A stretch of DNA of 32,091 nucleotides from Bacteroidales bacterium (GTDB lineage: Bacteria; Bacteroidota; Bacteroidia; Bacteroidales; UBA10428): the NCBI GenBank assembly GCA_016926235.1, contig JAFGOZ010000189.1, positions 1-32,091 on the forward strand, read 5' to 3'. Within the stretch, counting starts at the first letter, position 1. Every line of letters starts with the position of its first letter. The position numbers were made by a program, and so were the translations under genes. The notes under the pieces were generated by a model. That model made no database searches. It was not told where the DNA came from and worked only from the letters and a program-made list of their open reading frames with translations. Shown in pieces: positions 17,815 to 27,356 of the stretch.

Positions 17815-18873
17815 TTATATCTTTTCGTTTTTATTGTATTGATAATTTATTAGTTCAAGCCAGGTGCCAGACACAGAATCATTTTTAATATTTACTAGAA
17901 GTGAGATCGTTTTCTTATCCCAATATGAGGCTTGTTCAATCCGTGTCGCATTTTTTAAATTATCTATCTGAAAATGATCCTTGATAGCGGTTGAATAAGC
18001 TGCCCATAAAATGGATTTCCGAATCATAATCCATTCGAGATCTTCTCTGGATTTAAATTTACGTAAAATATCCCGTCGTAATTCATCTCCCAAACCCAAT
18101 TTTTTCACACAGTCAACAGAAAAGTGTATTCCTATAAAATCAGGTAAAGGGATAAATCCGCCTTGATCAAATTGAGGATAAAAATCAATAAATTCTTTCT
18201 TCAGGTGAGTTAATCTTGAAGGATTTACGCCAATTTCTTTTGCAATATCAACCATGGTAGCACCCGATTGGGATCTGAGAGCTACATAACAATGTCTTAA
18301 AGAAAAGCCTTTTAGATGATGCCATTCGTCTTTTGAGTGAGGTGAATCAATATAGTGAAACCAAAGTTGCTCTATCTCTTGTTTGCAATCAAGTTTGTTT
18401 TCAATATCATCCATGTGTGTAAATGCTATATCATCATAATCTACATTAGCACAAACATACCGATCAATTTTTCGGTACATACTTTTTAACATCGAATTGG
18501 CACGCATGGCAAGGCCTGATCGAATAAAAGATTTACTTGAAATTTTAAACGATGGATCACTTATGTATTTATCTCTTATTTGTAGTATAAATTCATGAAT
18601 AACTTCATCTAAATTCAGTTTTTTATTTTTTGTATAATAGCCACCTGTTTTATCCATAAAAAATTGAATACTCATACTCCCTTTATCATTTGACAAAGGG
18701 AATAAAAATCGAATTTCTCCATTTGTGTCCATATCAGAGATAATCAGTTGAATTAAGTAATAAAGGGCTTCAATTAACCTGTAAAAATTTGCGCCATCAG
18801 GAAGCAATTCCCATTCTGATTGCAATTTTACAAAATCATAAATATCCGTTATTTTTAATTTATTCTGTTTCAA
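17815..18873 (-). CDS. Helix-turn-helix protein of unknown function
   Basis: The protein has 352 residues. A helix-turn-helix is visible at about 205-228 (MVDIAKEIGVNPSRLTHLKK), preceded by a helical region. The layout faintly recalls a sigma-70 region 4, but I see no region 2 and do not claim a sigma factor. Possible roles are transcriptional control of the cluster or nucleic-acid binding in the defence process. The start is a TTG at 18873 whose reading overlaps the helicase stop by four bases (TTGA), with AAGGA upstream, so translation is coupled to the helicase. Weak evidence for function, good evidence that the gene is real. Confidence 0.7.
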   Translation of the reverse strand: MKQNKLKITDIYDFVKLQSEWELLPDGANFYRLIEALYYLIQLIISDMDTNGEIRFLFPLSNDKGSMSIQFFMDKTGGYYTKNKKLNLDEVIHEFILQIRDKYISDPSFKISSKSFIRSGLAMRANSMLKSMYRKIDRYVCANVDYDDIAFTHMDDIENKLDCKQEIEQLWFHYIDSPHSKDEWHHLKGFSLRHCYVALRSQSGATMVDIAKEIGVNPSRLTHLKKEFIDFYPQFDQGGFIPLPDFIGIHFSVDCVKKLGLGDELRRDILRKFKSREDLEWIMIRKSILWAAYSTAIKDHFQIDNLKNATRIEQASYWDKKTISLLVNIKNDSVSGTWLELINYQYNKNEKI

Positions 18874-21800
18874 TCAATCCATTCCTTAAATTTCAAAAAA
18901 GGCCAAAGACTGGTTGTCCCATAATTCCATTTTGTCACATAAACTCTCATTCTTCCCCGACTGACAGCCTCTTTAACATTCTTATCTCCTACAAAAGCGT
19001 ACCATTCATATTTTTCTGAACATACTCCTTTAACATTAACTTTCACTAAATATGGTCGTTCATTATCCACATCTGTTACATCGACATCTAAAACCGTGAA
19101 GATTGGCCAATCATCAGAGATATCAGGAATTCTTTTTCCATCTGACCATTTAATAAGTCGACATATTTGTTTCTGATTCTTATGAGATTCTTTTATTGCG
19201 ATTAAACTTCGATTGGCAATACATTCTTTTCGTAATATTTTCTCTGATAAATGCAAAGGGATGTATATAACCGTATTATGATAATTTCCAGAAGTAACCA
19301 AAGCCGAGAAACCCCGAAAGGATTTACCAATGATAACCTCTTGTATTCTAGCTTCAACCGTTTTCTTTCTTGGTATAATCGCACAAGTCTCTTTACTTAT
19401 ATTGGTTTTTTCATTTTTTGGGGCAGCTTTTATCTCACCCTCAGAATACGGAATTGCCCAAATTAATGGTTGTTGATATTTCAATCGGACTTTGATATTG
19501 TCATTCTTATTATATTGATTGTTATCTCTTTCTCTAACATCCAATGGCAGCAGGGGACCTTCATGTATTTTTATGAATACCATACGAATGGAACAAATGT
19601 GGGGATAATATATTACATCAGCTATTTTGGCATTTAAAATTTCTTTTTGATCTATGGCAGATTGATATTGAACTTTCCACTGATCAAGCTCAGATTGAGA
19701 GGGGATCAATATTTCAGGCATATCTTCAGGAAAACCGGCTTTCTGAGTACCAATACAGAACGGCTGTTCCCCTAAAAAAGCTTTTACCTGATCTGCATAC
19801 TTTGAGAATCGATAAGCCATTTCGACTGGCGATCGTTTAAAAGTGGGCAATTCATCCTTAATCCAATCTTCATGTATCCAGGTTATGTGACGAAGGAAAA
19901 GACATCGTCCTATTTGTCTCTGGGTTGCAACACAAAAATGTCTGCTGACTTCTTTTCCAAACCATAAGGATTTATACATATAAGTTGGCTGCCATGTAGA
20001 TTCAGGATGTAAAAATGCTGGCCTTGTATCTATCGTATTTTTAATTCGGTCAAATCTTCCTGATTGACCCTGCCGGCTAAACATATGCTCAGGATAGCCC
20101 GCAGAATAAAGATAACGGACAAAATCAAGTTTGGCAAATAAAACATCACGATCTATTTTCCCCTTTTGAGATATAGCCCAGTAATTATGTAACACACCTT
20201 GCTCGTCACCTGTAGATAAACCTAATTTTTCCTCTACCTTTAAAAAAGCCTCATGGTTAACACCATATTTTTTTGCCCATTTCTTTCGACTTTCTTCATC
20301 TTTTGAAAAATACCAACCCTGCCATAACCTTAAATACAATTCAAGATCGTCTAATGATTTTTTTACGACTGAAGATCTTTTTAAAAGTGTATTTGCCAAG
20401 AGATAGGGATTATCCCACCTATTGTCTTCATCATACTCTTCTTCCAAATCATCATATAATGGCTGTTCATTCGCATCCCAAATACCAAGCCATTTATTCG
20501 GAAATTTTATATTTTTTGGTTTAATACTTATTAATGGCGGGGAAGCCGTATCTTTCAACGAGATCAATGATAGGAATACAGCCATTTCAAAAAGAACGCC
20601 AAAACGGTCCGCCTCACTTAATAATTTTTTATTTAATAATGTATCACCTATTGTTTGGGCAAGCTCCTCACCTGCCGGAGTTAAATCTCCATCTTCATCT
20701 ACTGCTTCAAATCTTTCCAATTCATTAAATGATCTTGTAATTTCCGATTGATCAGGCGGATTCATCAAAAGACCGCCTTTTACTTCAGCATCAGATTTGA
20801 TCTTCTCATATGGAATCCCTGCATATATGAGATCCAATAATAAATCTTCAGCATTTGAACGCATAACCTCCGGTGTTGTAAAAGGAATATGTTTTGAAAT
20901 GCATTCCCTTGTATACAATTGATAGGCCTCTCCTGGTTCCTCTCTGCCGACTCTTCCAACCCTTTGCCTGCAACCAGCCCGGCTATGCAATACTGTTGGT
21001 CGATCCTTCCCTTTACTGGGGGAATAATATTCTTCACATATGAGACCACTATCAATAACATAAACTAGATCATGAAAAGTCAAAGAGGTCTCCGCAAGAT
21101 TACTTCCGATTAATATTTTTCTAATACCCGGCAGTCTTTCTCTGCTGATTGCAGATTTTTTTTCTTCTTCAGGTGCATTCCGATACACTCTTAATACTAT
21201 ATTCTTATTTTGTAAGTTCTTTTTTACTAAAGCATTACTCACCAATTCCGCACATTCATTAATGGTTGTGCTTGTTGGCAAAAATGCCAGAATATGACCG
21301 AGATCAAATGGCTCAATCAAATCAGGCCATCCTAATTTCTCTCTTTGCTTCCAGATTCTTTTTCGTCTTTCAAAAGCCTCATCATCCCTCTTAACAAGCT
21401 GTAAAATGGAATCAACAGTTGCATAAACATATTTGTTTTTAATACTTCCATTTATTATTGTAGGGATTCCAATTTCTGGTTTCTTCTTTATTTTATAAAT
21501 AGGTTTTGTAATCGGGATATTTTCATTTTCTCCTATAGATCTTAAGCGGTGAGAAGACAAATAAAGTTCGTCTATAACGGTTGACCAAGTATCTGAATCT
21601 ATTTCTTCTTTTAAAATTTTCTTATCATCATCACCCATTTCACCCGTAAATACAAGGGTTTCAAATAATGGGTAATATCGTAATTTAAATTCTTCCAAGG
21701 CTTTGAATCGCCAACAGGGTTCTTTCCCTAATAATTCATTTTGAATGATTTCTGGCTTAAGAATTTCCCATATTTCATTCCTTGCATTTTTATCTTCCCA

Positions 21801-22721
21801 AATATTAGGATAATCAGCAACAGACTCATCTGAATAAACTTCAAGAATAGGATAAGTAAAACCTGTTGATTCATAGGGTGCAACTTTTTCTAAACCACCA
21901 AAAAATTGAATAAACGAATTTGCATCAACAGTAGCACTTGCGATAATTATTTGCAAGTTTGGGAAATGAGATAATTTATATTTAAGCAAAGTCAATATTT
22001 TATCAATTCTGTCACTTCGTTCATGTGCTTCATCAATCATAATAACACTATACTGTCTGATTTCTCCTTTTTTTATCCAATTCAATAATGTGCCATCCGT
22101 GACAAACAACAAGCGGTTGGCATAATCTCTCATTGCATCACCAATTTCACTGTATCTATAACCGACTGCGAGACCTGGCCCTATTGGATCCTCTATAGTC
22201 TCGCCATAATAAAGTTTAGCCACAAATTCAGCCGGACCTTTTGTTGCAGGAATTCTTGGTTGCGTCACAAGAATAGGACCTTGTTTTGTTAATTCTTCAC
22301 AAGTTAGTAATCTGTAGGGAAGCCAGGTTGATTTACCCGATCCTGTCGGTCCAACGATAAGATGAATTCGCCGAGGATCCTTGAACAAACCATGTAAAAG
22401 AGTATCGGGCTGATCGATACTTCCAATTATTTCTTCAATCCGAAAAGGTTTTCTATCTAATCGAGTTGTTAAAATTTCTTGTTTTTGCCTTGCTCTTTTT
22501 AAAGACGCAAGCCCGCCTGTACCATTGTTACGAATTTGCAACACATCATAATGAGAAATACCTAAAGCATTATATTCTTTACAATGTTTTTCGCGGCATT
22601 TTGGGCATCGTTCTGGTGGTGTTCGTCCACTTTTTTTATCATTACATATAGCCTCGTAACTATACATAAAAGATTCATTACAATCTTTGCATTCTATTAG
22701 TAAAATACTGTTCTTGTTCAT
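18870..22721 (-). CDS. Large DEAH-box helicase with N-terminal zinc finger (HrpA/DHX-like)
   Basis: The protein has 1283 residues. The N-terminus has CKDC at 11-14 and CPKC at 39-42, a likely zinc ribbon. The helicase core follows: Walker A GPTGSGKST at 124-132, DEAH at 230-233, ASAT at 261-264, motif V around NLAETSLTF (541-549) and QRVGRVGR at 586-593. An insert of about 180 residues separates the two RecA lobes (290-470). A helicase-associated helical domain follows at about 640-760, then some 500 residues I cannot assign. HrpA/DHX-type enzymes remodel RNA or RNA-protein complexes with NTP, so an RNA substrate is likely. I use the ATG at 22721, overlapping the upstream stop by one base (TAATG), over a TTG at 22733. 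Confidence 0.9.
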   Translation of the reverse strand: MNKNSILLIECKDCNESFMYSYEAICNDKKSGRTPPERCPKCREKHCKEYNALGISHYDVLQIRNNGTGGLASLKRARQKQEILTTRLDRKPFRIEEIIGSIDQPDTLLHGLFKDPRRIHLIVGPTGSGKSTWLPYRLLTCEELTKQGPILVTQPRIPATKGPAEFVAKLYYGETIEDPIGPGLAVGYRYSEIGDAMRDYANRLLFVTDGTLLNWIKKGEIRQYSVIMIDEAHERSDRIDKILTLLKYKLSHFPNLQIIIASATVDANSFIQFFGGLEKVAPYESTGFTYPILEVYSDESVADYPNIWEDKNARNEIWEILKPEIIQNELLGKEPCWRFKALEEFKLRYYPLFETLVFTGEMGDDDKKILKEEIDSDTWSTVIDELYLSSHRLRSIGENENIPITKPIYKIKKKPEIGIPTIINGSIKNKYVYATVDSILQLVKRDDEAFERRKRIWKQREKLGWPDLIEPFDLGHILAFLPTSTTINECAELVSNALVKKNLQNKNIVLRVYRNAPEEEKKSAISRERLPGIRKILIGSNLAETSLTFHDLVYVIDSGLICEEYYSPSKGKDRPTVLHSRAGCRQRVGRVGREEPGEAYQLYTRECISKHIPFTTPEVMRSNAEDLLLDLIYAGIPYEKIKSDAEVKGGLLMNPPDQSEITRSFNELERFEAVDEDGDLTPAGEELAQTIGDTLLNKKLLSEADRFGVLFEMAVFLSLISLKDTASPPLISIKPKNIKFPNKWLGIWDANEQPLYDDLEEEYDEDNRWDNPYLLANTLLKRSSVVKKSLDDLELYLRLWQGWYFSKDEESRKKWAKKYGVNHEAFLKVEEKLGLSTGDEQGVLHNYWAISQKGKIDRDVLFAKLDFVRYLYSAGYPEHMFSRQGQSGRFDRIKNTIDTRPAFLHPESTWQPTYMYKSLWFGKEVSRHFCVATQRQIGRCLFLRHITWIHEDWIKDELPTFKRSPVEMAYRFSKYADQVKAFLGEQPFCIGTQKAGFPEDMPEILIPSQSELDQWKVQYQSAIDQKEILNAKIADVIYYPHICSIRMVFIKIHEGPLLPLDVRERDNNQYNKNDNIKVRLKYQQPLIWAIPYSEGEIKAAPKNEKTNISKETCAIIPRKKTVEARIQEVIIGKSFRGFSALVTSGNYHNTVIYIPLHLSEKILRKECIANRSLIAIKESHKNQKQICRLIKWSDGKRIPDISDDWPIFTVLDVDVTDVDNERPYLVKVNVKGVCSEKYEWYAFVGDKNVKEAVSRGRMRVYVTKWNYGTTSLWPFLKFKEWID

Positions 22722-23557
22722 TAAATAGCCCAAATAGATTTTCTATTATATTGTGATCTCTCGTACAATAGAGTAATTATGTTTTTAGTGGCATAATTTG
22801 AAATATTTGCACATAAGAGATCATATTCAGAAGATAACATAGGTCTTTTTAAAATCCATTTTAAATCAATGGTCTCATCACTCTGTTTAAGTACAATAAA
22901 ATTAGAATACTTTTCTGATAAGTCTGATAAATTTGTTATAATTCTATCAAAATCATTATTGCTTAATTTTCTCAAAAAGTAATTAATGTTTATATGAACA
23001 TCACCCCATGAAACAATAGGTTGAATAGGAACACACTTTTTGTTTTTCGCTGATGCTCGACGAATCGCCGTTGTAATCACAGCACGATAGAAACCAATAG
23101 TCAAGGGTTCAAGACCTGTATGGTATACTTCTATTGACCATATTTTATCAAAGATCTTATCTTCAAATAAATTCATTGCTTGATTATACATTTCTTGTTC
23201 AATCTCAGCAGAACATTCCAATTTGGCGATCTGCGAATTTCGTAGTAAATAAAAATCTGCAATTGAATCTAATTCAACATGACGGCCGGAATTGAAACTC
23301 AATCTTAAAGGCCTCATTTTTCTATCAAATAATGGAGGGTCTCCAATATATTGAATTGGAAAAGGTTCTGATTCGCTGCCATCATAATAACCAATCCGCA
23401 GATATGATTTTTTATAAACAAGTTTATTATATATGATTTGGTGCAATCCCTCAACTAAATGCAAATGTTGAAATCGATTTACATTGATTGAAGTATCATT
23501 TTCTCCATTAAGCAGTACCACAGCCTCTTGAACAAACTTATTGGTAAGATCATCCAT
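22721..23557 (-). CDS. Conserved-looking protein of unknown function
   Basis: The protein has 278 residues and belongs to no family I can name. No signal peptide or membrane helix is visible. The central part contains the motif-like run VYHTGLEPLTIGFYRAVITT at about 144-163 followed by a basic patch, which looks like a conserved core rather than a disordered region. It ends with a TAATG overlap into the helicase gene, and starts nine bases after the 189-residue protein, so it is translated with both. A helicase partner is a reasonable guess from this coupling only. Confidence 0.7.
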   Translation of the reverse strand: MDDLTNKFVQEAVVLLNGENDTSINVNRFQHLHLVEGLHQIIYNKLVYKKSYLRIGYYDGSESEPFPIQYIGDPPLFDRKMRPLRLSFNSGRHVELDSIADFYLLRNSQIAKLECSAEIEQEMYNQAMNLFEDKIFDKIWSIEVYHTGLEPLTIGFYRAVITTAIRRASAKNKKCVPIQPIVSWGDVHININYFLRKLSNNDFDRIITNLSDLSEKYSNFIVLKQSDETIDLKWILKRPMLSSEYDLLCANISNYATKNIITLLYERSQYNRKSIWAI

Positions 23558-23566
23558 AATAAACGT

Positions 23567-24136
23567 TTACTTTCTTAATTCAACCATTTCTATAATTCCT
23601 TGTTTAGTATCTACAGCTTTCTGAAATTGCTCCATACGATTCTCTAAATTTATTTTGAGTTGATCATTTGTAATATATCCATTTTTATTAATTTCTATTA
23701 AATCTTGAAGATGATATTTCACATCTGTTACTATACATGTGTCTGAAAACATTCTCTTATTGGTCACAGGTGGAAATACTATAGGTAAAAATGGGGCAGT
23801 CTTTTTTACATTTACATTATTTACTAATTTTTTTGAATATTCTATTGCAATCAGTTTAAGTAATTCATACCAATAGGGACATTGAAAATCTGGAACATCA
23901 TACTGTTCCCATTTTTGTTCTTTATTCAACCTAACCCATTCGAAAATCTGTCTGGTTTTGATTATTAAATTTTCCCGATTATTCTTTAACTGAATACCTT
24001 TTTGGAATTTCTGGATTAAAAAGAATAAGTCTTCAGTCAGACGAAACAAAGACGCATCATTTATATCATTATCAATCCAAAGGTAATCCGGAATAAAATA
24101 TAACCTTAAAGGGTAATAAAAAGAATTGTTACTCAT
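23567..24136 (-). CDS. Small soluble protein of unknown function
   Basis: The protein has 189 residues. It is rich in aromatic residues in the first half (FYYPLRLYFIPDYLW at 6-20) and ends in a charged helix. I recognise no motif. The ATG at 24136 has CAGGAGAA upstream and overlaps the 519-residue gene by eight bases, and its stop is nine bases before the next gene, so it is embedded in the operon. Confidence 0.65.
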   Translation of the reverse strand: MSNNSFYYPLRLYFIPDYLWIDNDINDASLFRLTEDLFFLIQKFQKGIQLKNNRENLIIKTRQIFEWVRLNKEQKWEQYDVPDFQCPYWYELLKLIAIEYSKKLVNNVNVKKTAPFLPIVFPPVTNKRMFSDTCIVTDVKYHLQDLIEINKNGYITNDQLKINLENRMEQFQKAVDTKQGIIEMVELRK

Positions 24137-25688
24137 GTATTCTCCTGCTTTTTAATAAGCGTTTATGAATAGACAAATCCAAAGAAAGTGAATCTTCATC
24201 GGAACATATTAAATTGATAGGGAAATTTGTATCCATTGATATTGTCTTATCCGGAATAATACCTATAATAACAATATCAGAATATAGCTTATTAATTTCC
24301 TTTTTAAATTCTTCTGCCCATTTAATTATATCTTCATTATTTTCAATATCTGAAATTCCAACAAAAATAATTTTTTTATTCCCTTCAATTGTTAAAAATC
24401 CACAATCAGGTCCGTTAATAATTTGCCACTCTGTTGAAAACGGAGCAGATACATAAACACTATAAGCAAAAATAAAATCACTGTTTAATAGTACATAGCT
24501 TGGATTTATATCTTCTTCAATTTCAGCTTTACTATTAATCAATTTTAATCCATAGCCAACCAAAGCTGCCGCACGTGCATGAGAGATTAAAGAAAAAAAT
24601 CGTAAACTTTCACCAATATCAATATCACCTTTCATTATTAATTGAACATCAGGGCACCATTCAAATAATAATGCGATTTCAATAGAAGACCAGATTTGGC
24701 GATTGACATTCAGACAAGCATATAAAACGGATTTATTAGAACTCTGTAGTTGTTTCCTGACATCTTTAGTGAAGGGCGATAATTCAATATATAGTTTCTC
24801 TGCCATTTCTCTATTAATAAAACTCATAGTAGGTATAGTAGAATTCCCGTATATACGACACATTAAAATGATTTCATATGGAATTAATAAATCAGTATTC
24901 CGTATTTGATAATTGATATTATCTATAGGCTCTTTAATAAATCGAATAGATTCCGCATTCTTTGAAGTCAATTCACTTAGCAATCCAACCATCAATGCAG
25001 CAGTCGCACTACCACGGGCAAAGTTTGTATGATCCCGTGTTGTAAAACCGATAACATCAATGGTATTTTCTATCGCATTAAAACGGTAAGCCATGACACC
25101 AAGCAAAATATCCTGTACTGCAAATCGTTCCGGTTTCCAGTCAGTTATTTTGAGATTGGCATTAATCGCATGATGCTCAAATAAATTCTCCTGATTATTA
25201 CTCTGATAATGACTATGGAAATAATTTTGCATTGCATTAAAGTTATTAAGACTTTTTCTAAATATATTTTTTGAGACTAATTGTTTTTGTTTACTTTTAA
25301 TTAAGACGTATTCTAAGGGATTGAATTCCCCGTTCTCCCTTTTTTCTTTATATTCGAGCCAATTATCTGATAATTTAATAAACGACTGTTCAGCAAGATC
25401 CATTGATATATCCCAAGAATGGACACGATGCTCCAAATCATTATTTATAAGATTTAAACATGCAAAAATTCCTTCTCCCAAATATTCTATTGGAAATAAA
25501 TGATTTGCAAGTGGATGCCATTCATTTAAAAATTTTGAGACCATAGATTCCCAATTTTCATTGGAAGGATGGAGAAACGAACAGTCTTTATTCTTATTTC
25601 CACACAGAAATTCTTTGTATTTTTCGGGCAGAAAAGCAGGAAGTTTTGATTCAATTCTTAAGACTTTTTGTAAGTAATTTTTATCCAT
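24129..25688 (-). CDS. Protein of unknown function, possible N-terminal SUKH-like domain
   Basis: The protein has 519 residues. The first 90 residues (KLPAFLPEKYKEFLCG, later FPIEYLGEGIFACLNL) loosely resemble SUKH (SMI1/KNR4) domains, which often act as immunity or adaptor proteins; this is a tentative reading. The middle and C-terminal parts are mixed alpha/beta with several hydrophobic strands (IIFVGISDI, DIVIIGIIPD) and no catalytic motif that I can see. The gene begins with a one-base TAATG overlap with the possible nuclease gene and ends with an eight-base overlap into the next, so both neighbours are coupled. Confidence 0.65.
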   Translation of the reverse strand: MDKNYLQKVLRIESKLPAFLPEKYKEFLCGNKNKDCSFLHPSNENWESMVSKFLNEWHPLANHLFPIEYLGEGIFACLNLINNDLEHRVHSWDISMDLAEQSFIKLSDNWLEYKEKRENGEFNPLEYVLIKSKQKQLVSKNIFRKSLNNFNAMQNYFHSHYQSNNQENLFEHHAINANLKITDWKPERFAVQDILLGVMAYRFNAIENTIDVIGFTTRDHTNFARGSATAALMVGLLSELTSKNAESIRFIKEPIDNINYQIRNTDLLIPYEIILMCRIYGNSTIPTMSFINREMAEKLYIELSPFTKDVRKQLQSSNKSVLYACLNVNRQIWSSIEIALLFEWCPDVQLIMKGDIDIGESLRFFSLISHARAAALVGYGLKLINSKAEIEEDINPSYVLLNSDFIFAYSVYVSAPFSTEWQIINGPDCGFLTIEGNKKIIFVGISDIENNEDIIKWAEEFKKEINKLYSDIVIIGIIPDKTISMDTNFPINLICSDEDSLSLDLSIHKRLLKSRRIHE

Positions 25689-26794
25689 TAAGACACCGAT
25701 TCTGCATATTCGTAAAGTTCAATTAGGGGGATTCTTTCATAATCTGAACCTTTATTATGTTCCAAAATCTTGTTATTTATATCAGCGACATCTTTTTTCG
25801 TGGCATTATCAAATTCATAATTGCCCACAAAATTAAATTCGTCTAATGCGCCAGTTTGCAATGCCACCCAAATCCCTTCTAATTGACTTCTAGAAATTGT
25901 ATGCTTATTTTCATCTGATGTATATTTATAATCAACACCAATTTGTTTAAAATCAAATATTCCAACTGGTCGTGTAATTAACAAATCAGCTTCAACCGTT
26001 ACTCTTCCAGGTTGTTGGAATAATTCACTTTGCAAACCATCAGTTACTCTGATTGGGCCCTTCATTCCATAAGATGCTTCAAATTTAAGCCCGAAGTCAA
26101 TTCTATCTAGTTCGTGAACACTTAAAGATTTTTTATTTTCATTTGTTATTTTGCGATCAATAAGTTGCGAAGTCATATTAACTTCCCACGCACATCCATT
26201 CGCTTTTCCCTCCGCACTATTTTTTAAATTACCAATCCACGATGAAGCTTTAGGTCTGGCTGATGAAAATAGCCCCATCACATCAGGTGTTTGTTTTAAT
26301 ATTTTTTCTAATGCGCCTGGCATTGTTCTTACCATATCGTCTGATAACTTCGGATTGCCTAATCCCGTCACAAAATCAAAATGTTTATCAGAATTTTCTG
26401 ATAACAAGTTTCCCATTACTATTTTATCATGATGATCGAGTTGATTGATACGCTCTTTAAATTTATCACAAATTGATGAGTCAATTTCCATCATTTTTGC
26501 ATTTTCCATATCTATCTGCAATGTACCATGATCGTTAATTGAACAGATTTTCTGATCAGGTTTATCCTCAAGCAAATCCATTTCCTTTAAGACTTCACTT
26601 CTCTGATTCGCGTTACTTTGTGAAATTCCTTCAAAATAATTAAAATCGGATCTGTCTTTGTTTGAATAAATTAAATGACAGCCTTGTGCCATATTTACCC
26701 TTTCAAAAAAAATAGCGTTGTGCATGAGTTTGTGGTCTTCTACCCTTAAAGTATCTGCCGCCTGATGAAATTTACCATAAACGCTCACAATCAA
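25688..26794 (-). CDS. Possible PD-(D/E)XK-fold nuclease
   Basis: The protein has 368 residues. The C-terminal half has Glu204 (CAWEVNM), Asp270 (VEADLLI), Asp288-Tyr-Lys290 (GVDYKYT) and Gln304 (SRSQLEG). This order of E, D, (D/E)xK and Q is what a PD-(D/E)XK nuclease or nuclease toxin would show, but the assignment rests on motif spacing alone. The N-terminal 180 residues are unassigned. The start is unclear: a TTG at 26794 or a GTG at 26788, which has slightly better spacing from an AAAGA. The partner downstream may carry a SUKH-like domain, so a toxin-immunity pair is a possible alternative to a defence effector. Confidence 0.6.
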   Translation of the reverse strand: MIVSVYGKFHQAADTLRVEDHKLMHNAIFFERVNMAQGCHLIYSNKDRSDFNYFEGISQSNANQRSEVLKEMDLLEDKPDQKICSINDHGTLQIDMENAKMMEIDSSICDKFKERINQLDHHDKIVMGNLLSENSDKHFDFVTGLGNPKLSDDMVRTMPGALEKILKQTPDVMGLFSSARPKASSWIGNLKNSAEGKANGCAWEVNMTSQLIDRKITNENKKSLSVHELDRIDFGLKFEASYGMKGPIRVTDGLQSELFQQPGRVTVEADLLITRPVGIFDFKQIGVDYKYTSDENKHTISRSQLEGIWVALQTGALDEFNFVGNYEFDNATKKDVADINNKILEHNKGSDYERIPLIELYEYAESVS

Positions 26795-26807
26795 TTCTTT
26801 GCTACTG

Positions 26808-27323
26808 TTATAAAATATTTTTTATCAGATCTATATATGCACCACTAATTAAGTCGCCTGGTTTTATATTAAAGGTATTCATCAACCTATAAGCTTCTTT
26901 TTCCCCATCAATTGTCTTTTCATTCGCATTCATTACAACTTCAAACTCAAGAAAATTCCCAAGATTATCAACTTGATCAACATGAATACGAGAACGCCCT
27001 ACAATGAATAATCTACGTATTTTATTTACTTTTCCATGAATCCCATAAGCTTTTGTTAAAACATTGAGAAGGTGGTGAGGACTCGTACTTGGCGATATAT
27101 AATATTCTGATGTTTTTGGTCCCGTATAATTAGTCCGATTATATAATATTAATTCGCCATATTCTGGTGATAGTATACGGAGTTTTAATCGTCCACGTTC
27201 ACACTTGAAAAATGTATCCTCCTGTTTAATAATTTCTGGATCATCACCTGACAAATTGCGTGCTTTATCTAAACAAAAACGAATATCTGAAATTCGAGCT
27301 TTGATTTCGATATTTCTTGCCAT
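26808..27323 (-). CDS. CYTH-fold protein, class IV adenylate cyclase (CyaB)-like
   Basis: The protein has 171 residues. It starts MARNIEIKARI, the usual opening of this CYTH subgroup (Glu6 and Lys8; Asn replaces the first Glu of the ExExK motif). Other family features are the basic strand RGRLKLRI (43-50), the basic RRLFIVGRSR (103-112) and VDNLGNFLEFEVV (118-130) with the metal-binding EFE. CYTH tunnel enzymes act on triphosphates: some make cAMP, others are thiamine- or RNA-triphosphatases. The substrate cannot be told from sequence. The ATG at 27323 has AAGGAAG upstream. Its place between a Lon-like protein and a possible nuclease makes a nucleotide-signalling role worth considering. Confidence 0.85.
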   Translation of the reverse strand: MARNIEIKARISDIRFCLDKARNLSGDDPEIIKQEDTFFKCERGRLKLRILSPEYGELILYNRTNYTGPKTSEYYISPSTSPHHLLNVLTKAYGIHGKVNKIRRLFIVGRSRIHVDQVDNLGNFLEFEVVMNANEKTIDGEKEAYRLMNTFNIKPGDLISGAYIDLIKNIL

Positions 27324-27356
27324 ATATTGAGAACTTCCTTTTTTTAAAACCAAATA

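Noticed and set aside
17815..18873. Sigma factor as in the CalpL/CalpT/CalpS pathway
   Set aside because: Only one HTH is seen, with no region 2, and the Lon-like protein has no SAVED domain.
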